From: AC-32 sp963717475
Lineage (GTDB): Bacteria; Actinomycetota; Thermoleophilia; Gaiellales; Gaiellaceae
DNA length: 64,000 bases
Direction of reading: 5' to 3'
NCBI GenBank assembly: GCA_963717475.1
Contig: OY970337.1
Coordinates: 2,108,001 to 2,172,000, forward strand
The notes under the pieces are model-generated. The model searched no databases and had not been told where the DNA came from. It saw only the letters and a program-made list of their open reading frames with translations. This document shows, piece after piece, positions 60,356-64,000 of the stretch. The translations under genes and the position numbers were made by a program. Numbering within the stretch: the stretch's first letter is position 1; each line of letters opens with the position of its first letter.

Positions 60356-60838
60356 TTAGCGAGACATGGCGCGCTCGACGGCCTCGGCTTCCTCCGGCGA
60401 GAGCGCCACGGAGGGCCGGCCGCGGTCGAGCTCCTTCATGTAGATGCGCGCGTAGTCGCGCCCCTGGATCGCGGTGACGACGACGCCGGTCCGCTGCGAG
60501 TCGAGCACGGCCAGCGACGCGGACTGGTGCCCGCCGGTGTCCTCGTAGGCGTCATAGCGGACGATCGAGACGTTCCGGACCGACTCGTCGACGCGCCGGT
60601 CGACGCGGACGAGACCCGACGCGACCTCGTCGACCGCGCGGTGCAGGTCGTCGATCCGCGCCTGCAAGGAGACGGCGAAGTCGACGAGATCGGACTTCTC
60701 TTCGCCGATGAGCGTTGACTGGGCCGCGCGCAACCGCCGCACCCGCAGCCAGATCCAGAGGGCGACGAGCAGGGCCAGGACCGCGCAGGCGGCAGCGCCG
60801 ATCGCGATCCAGGCGGCGGTCGCGGCGGAGAAGCTCAT
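60356..60838 (-). CDS. DUF4446 family membrane-anchored protein
   Basis: The 160-residue protein has one N-terminal helix (IAIGAAACAVLALLVALWIW), a helical stretch (VSLQARIDDLHRAVDEVASG) and the DUF4446 C-terminal part: VSIVRYDAYEDTGGHQSASL, VTAIQGRDYARIYMKELDRG and LSPEEAEAVERAM. The family is conserved in Firmicutes and Actinobacteria but uncharacterised. It lies three bases from the gene upstream, in one transcript. Confidence 0.87.
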   Translation of the reverse strand: MSFSAATAAWIAIGAAACAVLALLVALWIWLRVRRLRAAQSTLIGEEKSDLVDFAVSLQARIDDLHRAVDEVASGLVRVDRRVDESVRNVSIVRYDAYEDTGGHQSASLAVLDSQRTGVVVTAIQGRDYARIYMKELDRGRPSVALSPEEAEAVERAMSR

Positions 60839-60841
60839 GAA

Positions 60842-62008
60842 CTACGCGACGGAGAAGATGACCGGGTAGTCGGCGGAGTTGTTGTCGGTCTTCGTCTCGC
60901 CCGCGACGGGCTGCACCTCGACCTTGATCGTCGCGGAGGTCGCGAAGCTGACGTTCGAGATGTTGCGGAAGGTGACCGTGCTCTCGTCACCCGGGTTGAG
61001 GAAGTTGATCTTCGCGTTCTTGACGATGTTGCCGCCCTTCGACTGCTCGATCGTCAGCTTCACCGGCACCGAGAAGACCTGCGAGTTGCCGGTGTTCTTG
61101 ACGGTCACCTCGAATGCCATGTTGACGGTGACGGTGATGTCGGTCTGCGTGGTCGTGCTCAGCTCCGTGCCGGCCGGCAGGACCTTCGTCGTCACCAGCC
61201 CGGTGCCGCACGGGCAGTTCTGGCCGGCGGTCGCGGCGCCGGCGAGACGCGATTGGATCTGCGCCATCGCAGTCGTCGAGGCGAGCTCGGGGTTCTGCAG
61301 GAACCCGGATGGGGGCACCAACGGGCCGCCGTTGTCGTTCGTGCCGGTGACTCCCTGGTGGTCGAGCTCCGTCGTCGCCGGGCCCCTGAACGAGTCGTCC
61401 CAGATGACGTCGCTCGCGAGCAGCCGGCGCATCTGCAAGGCGAGTAGGCCGGCCGCCTGCTGCGTGTCCTTCGAGCCGGCTGTCGCGCCGAGCGCGTTCG
61501 CGAGCCCGGCGAGGCCGCTGACGCGGTACTCGAGCGCCTGAATCACCGCCTGGTGCTCGTCGCGGAGCGGGCCGGGCGGCGTGATCCCGCGCGCGCGGTT
61601 GACGTCTTGCTGCTCCTGGCGCGCGAGGCCGGAGATCTGCTGCTGCAGCTGCGCGCGCTTCACGCCGGGCGTCAGCAGCGCTTGGCCGAGCTGGCGGCCG
61701 ATCTGCTGCGACGTGGAGCCGACGTCCGCGATCTTCGTCATGTAGCTCTTGTACGTCTTCGTCTTGCCGGAGGCCTGGCAGCTCTGGATCCAGAAGACGA
61801 GCAGGACGATGATCAGGATCGCGAAGGCGATCAGGCCGACCAGGCGGAGCAGCGGCGTCAGATTTTGCGGGGCGCGCGGCGGGCGGCTCGGCCCGTCGGG
61901 TCCCCGGCTGCCGGGGCGACGGATGATCCGTTGAGTCCGCGACGTCTCCTCTGTCGCCGGTTCGTCCTCGAAGAAGTCGAAGTCGATGTCGGGATCGTGC
62001 TCGCTCAT
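60842..62008 (-). CDS. Membrane protein with extracellular beta-sandwich domain, function unknown
   Basis: The 388-residue protein has an acidic N-terminus (MSEHDPDIDFDFFEDEPATE), one helix (LIAFAILIIVLLVFWIQSC), a coiled-coil region (RAQLQQQISGLARQEQQDVN) and a C-terminal adhesion-like domain (DITVTVNMAFEVTVKNTGNS, NPGDESTVTFRNISNVSF). An internal CPCG may bind metal or form a disulfide. ATG 62008 was chosen. It diverges from the Ser/Thr kinase gene. The topology would place the coiled coil and sandwich outside. Confidence 0.75.
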   Translation of the reverse strand: MSEHDPDIDFDFFEDEPATEETSRTQRIIRRPGSRGPDGPSRPPRAPQNLTPLLRLVGLIAFAILIIVLLVFWIQSCQASGKTKTYKSYMTKIADVGSTSQQIGRQLGQALLTPGVKRAQLQQQISGLARQEQQDVNRARGITPPGPLRDEHQAVIQALEYRVSGLAGLANALGATAGSKDTQQAAGLLALQMRRLLASDVIWDDSFRGPATTELDHQGVTGTNDNGGPLVPPSGFLQNPELASTTAMAQIQSRLAGAATAGQNCPCGTGLVTTKVLPAGTELSTTTQTDITVTVNMAFEVTVKNTGNSQVFSVPVKLTIEQSKGGNIVKNAKINFLNPGDESTVTFRNISNVSFATSATIKVEVQPVAGETKTDNNSADYPVIFSVA

Positions 62009-62097
62009 TGGCCTCTTTGCAGGAAAAACCCGGCCCACTCTAACGAGTTCCCCGGCGGGCGCAGGATTCGGCCGAAGCGCGCGAAAAACTGAGGATC

Positions 62098-63702
62098 GTG
62101 TCCGAGCCGGCCCTGGCGCTCACCACAAGCGAGCTCGTCGTCGACCGCTACCGGCCGCTCCGGCCGCTCGGCAGCGGCGGCTCGGGCTCGGTCTGGCTCG
62201 CCCGCGACGAGCGCAACGGCCTCGACGTCGCGCTGAAGATCGTTCCGCGCGAGGGCAAGGCGGCGACGAGAGCCGAGCGCGAGGCGCTTGCAGCTGCGCG
62301 CCTGCGCCACAAGCACTGTCTCCGCGCCTACGCGCTCGAGCGCGACAGCCGCAACGTCTACATCGCCTACGAGTACGTCCCCGGCCAGACCATGCGGCAG
62401 GCGCTGCGGGCAGGCGAGCTGAACGACGCGGCCGCCGTCGAGGCTGCGGCGCAGGTGCTCGAGGCGCTCGCACACGCGCACAGCCGCGGGGTCGTCCACC
62501 GCGACGTCAAGCCCTCCAACATCCTCGTCGCCGAGAGCGAGGAGATCTCTGTGCGGCTGCTCGACTTCGGCCTCGCACAGCTGGCAGAAGAGGAGTCGCT
62601 GACGGCGACCGGAGACGTGCCGGGCACGCTCGCGTACGTGCCACCCGAGCGGCTGCGCGGGGAGCCGGGCGAGCCGTCAGCGGACATCTGGGCCGTCGGG
62701 GTGATGCTCTGGGAGGCACTTGCCGGCTTCCATCCGTTCTGGAACGGCTCACTGCTCGAGACCGCGAAGCGGATCGAGACGGGCGCGGCGCCGCTCGCCC
62801 AGGTGCGGCCGGACCTGCCAAAGCCGCTCTGCGCCCTCGTCGACCGCATGCTCGCCCTCGACTCGGCCGCGCGCCCGCCGGCGGCGCTGCTGTCCCACGA
62901 GCTGCGCGACGCACTCGCCGAGCGGATTCGGCGCAAGTCGAAGGGGGGCGGGATCTCGCTCGACCTCGACCTGCCGCTTCGTCTCGCCGGCCCGGCCGCG
63001 GCTGGCGTGTTCGCCGGGTGGACGGCGGCCGCGCTGCCCTTCTACCCCGGCGCCGCGGGCGCGCTGCTCGGCGTTCTCGCCTTCGCGCTTGCGTTCGCCC
63101 GGCCGCTGATCGGCCTTGCGTTCGCCCTCGCGGTGCCGCTCTTCCCGCTCGGAAACATCTCGTCCGGGCTGGCGATCGTCTACGGCTTCCTCGCCTGCAT
63201 CTGGCTCGCGCTCGCCTGGCGCTCGCCGGAGGACGGCCTGTTCGCCACCGCGGGCCCGCTGCTCGCGCCGATCCAGGCGCTCGGCCTGCTGCCGCTCGCC
63301 GCCCAGGGCGTGCGCAGCCTCCCGCGCCGGGCGGTGCAGGTCGCAGTGGCGGTCCTGCTCGCTGCGATCGTCGCCGGGCTCAGGCACGCCTCGCTGCCGT
63401 TCACCGGCGCCGCGCCTCCGAAGGGGCTCGGGATCGCCGGCAGCCAGGACCCCGTGGCCGTCGCCTACGCGCTCGGGCGCGCGCTGCTCGACCGCCCGCA
63501 GCTACTCCTCGAAGCGCTCGTCCTCGCGGCCGTAGCAGTCGCGATGCCGTTCGCCCGCGCCCGCGGCCCCTGGGGAATCGCCGGCCTCGGCGCCGCCATG
63601 ATCGCGCTCACGCTCCTGCCTGCACCCACCGTCGCAGCTGCGCCGCTCGTCGTCGCCGCCTGGGCCACCTGCATCGTCCTGGCGCTCAAGGCCCGGAGTT
63701 AG
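62098..63702 (+). CDS. Serine/threonine protein kinase with multi-helix membrane domain
   Basis: The 534-residue protein has a Hanks-type kinase domain at residues 1-275: glycine loop GSGGSGSVWLARDE, Lys in VALKIVPRE, catalytic VVHRDVKPSNILVAE, LLDFGLAQL and PPERL. About eight predicted helices follow (AAGVFAGWTAAALPFYPGAA, LVLAAVAVAMPFARARGPWG), rather than the single helix and PASTA domains of PknB. GTG 62098 starts the gene. An FHA-type gene follows in the same direction, typical of actinobacterial phospho-signalling clusters. Confidence 0.88.
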   Translation: MSEPALALTTSELVVDRYRPLRPLGSGGSGSVWLARDERNGLDVALKIVPREGKAATRAEREALAAARLRHKHCLRAYALERDSRNVYIAYEYVPGQTMRQALRAGELNDAAAVEAAAQVLEALAHAHSRGVVHRDVKPSNILVAESEEISVRLLDFGLAQLAEEESLTATGDVPGTLAYVPPERLRGEPGEPSADIWAVGVMLWEALAGFHPFWNGSLLETAKRIETGAAPLAQVRPDLPKPLCALVDRMLALDSAARPPAALLSHELRDALAERIRRKSKGGGISLDLDLPLRLAGPAAAGVFAGWTAAALPFYPGAAGALLGVLAFALAFARPLIGLAFALAVPLFPLGNISSGLAIVYGFLACIWLALAWRSPEDGLFATAGPLLAPIQALGLLPLAAQGVRSLPRRAVQVAVAVLLAAIVAGLRHASLPFTGAAPPKGLGIAGSQDPVAVAYALGRALLDRPQLLLEALVLAAVAVAMPFARARGPWGIAGLGAAMIALTLLPAPTVAAAPLVVAAWATCIVLALKARS

Positions 63703-63712
63703 AGTTCCGGCA

Positions 63713-63727
63713 GGGGGCATAACCCCC
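63713..63727 (+). promoter_or_regulatory. Short G5/C5 hairpin before fhaA
   Basis: GGGGG (63713-63717), CATAA and CCCCC (63723-63727) form a 5-bp stem directly before the fhaA start. It occupies the expected ribosome-site position, so it may limit translation. No separate ribosome site is seen. Confidence 0.35.
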
Positions 63728-63732
63728 GCGGC

Positions 63733-64000
63733 ATGAGCGTCCTCAGGAACATCGAGAACCGGATCGAGGGCCTGTTCGAGGGCGTCTTCGGCAGGGCCTT
63801 TCGCACGCACGTGCAACCGGTCGAGCTCGCGCGCAAGCTGGTCAAGGAGATGGAGGACCATCGCGTCGTCTCCGTCTCGCGCGTGTACGCGCCCAACGAG
63901 TACGTCGTCTACCTCGGCCCCACCGACCGCGAGCAGTTCGCGAGCTACGAGGAATCGCTGTGCAAGGAGCTCCAGGACTACGTCGCCGAGAACGCGCGCC
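63733..64000 (+). CDS. fhaA: FhaA-like protein, N-terminal DUF3662 domain (partial, cut by window end)
   Basis: The first 89 residues are present: MSVLRNIENRIEGLFEGVFG, FRTHVQPVELARKLVKEMED, VSRVYAPNEYVVYLGPTDRE. This is the DUF3662 domain that precedes an FHA domain in actinobacterial FhaA, a phosphothreonine-binding partner of Ser/Thr kinases acting on cell-wall synthesis. The FHA part lies beyond the window. It follows the kinase by 30 bases, so cotranscription is likely. Confidence 0.88.
   Translation, partial: MSVLRNIENRIEGLFEGVFGRAFRTHVQPVELARKLVKEMEDHRVVSVSRVYAPNEYVVYLGPTDREQFASYEESLCKELQDYVAENAR

Overview
The window is a GC-rich, gene-dense chromosomal segment with many ATGA-type start/stop overlaps and frequent GTG starts. 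A heme a3-type oxidase with a cytochrome c-tailed subunit II, OpcA, an F420-type LLM oxidoreductase, an FhaA/Ser-Thr kinase pair and a PdtaS/PdtaR-like ANTAR system point to Actinomycetota. The style of the small conserved proteins suggests a deep-branching soil lineage such as Thermoleophilia (inference; no rRNA or tRNA is present to test it). No CRISPR array, prophage, insertion sequence or origin was seen.

Layout. 1-3.4 kb: a secreted repeat protein, an ABC1/UbiB-type kinase and a universal stress protein. 3.5-14.3 kb: a catabolic island with a dihydropyrimidinase, an N-carbamoyl amidohydrolase, a class III beta-amino acid aminotransferase, a (methyl)malonate-semialdehyde dehydrogenase, an F420-type oxidoreductase, a NodB-fold deacetylase and a polar amino acid-type ABC importer. 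Together these outline reductive pyrimidine breakdown. 14.3-19.9 kb: cytochrome oxidase genes ctaC-ctaD-ctaB, a broken small membrane protein and an amidase. 20-23.3 kb: an interrupted secreted protein and an ECF sigma/DUF4349 pair. 23.3-32.6 kb: a pentose phosphate/glycolysis operon (rpiB-tal-hydrolase-pgi-gnd-orf-zwf-opcA) diverging from tkt. 32.7-37.7 kb: small regulators (lipoprotein, phosphatase, ArsR/SRPBCC pair), a FGGY kinase and an ABC-F ATPase. 37.7-39.9 kb: an ANTAR response regulator and its HisKA_2-type histidine kinase. 39.9-44.2 kb: membrane proteins and a secreted GH5 glycosidase with a 56-proline linker. 44.2-51.5 kb: a tightly overlapped minus-strand run (ABC-2 exporter, two tandem double-GNAT proteins, two methyltransferases, MFS transporter) ending in glnA. 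51.7-54.1 kb: a membrane-anchored serine protease and a delta-60 repeat/PASTA protein. 54.2-57.7 kb: a nitrogen operon glnII-GNAT-PII-amtB-small Cys protein. 57.7-64 kb: lipoprotein, rhodanese, SIMPL, HNH and DUF4446 proteins, a membrane Ser/Thr kinase and the start of fhaA.

The most interesting system is regulatory. The glnII-PII-amtB operon has a 5' leader with two hexaloop hairpins. The second has A at loop position 1 and G at position 4, and its 3' arm is shared with a U-tailed terminator just before the ribosome site. This is the architecture recognised by ANTAR antiterminators, and an ANTAR regulator with its kinase lies 16 kb away. glnA also has a leader terminator that overlaps a possible alternative hairpin. 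I propose that this PdtaS/PdtaR-like pair controls nitrogen assimilation here by transcription antitermination.

Caution: at least a dozen conserved genes (zwf, opcA, pgi, amtB, the LLM oxidoreductase, an ABC permease, a rhodanese and others) are split by single- or double-base frame shifts. This looks like uncorrected indel errors in the assembly rather than decay, so such genes are annotated as single units and the approximate shift points are given.
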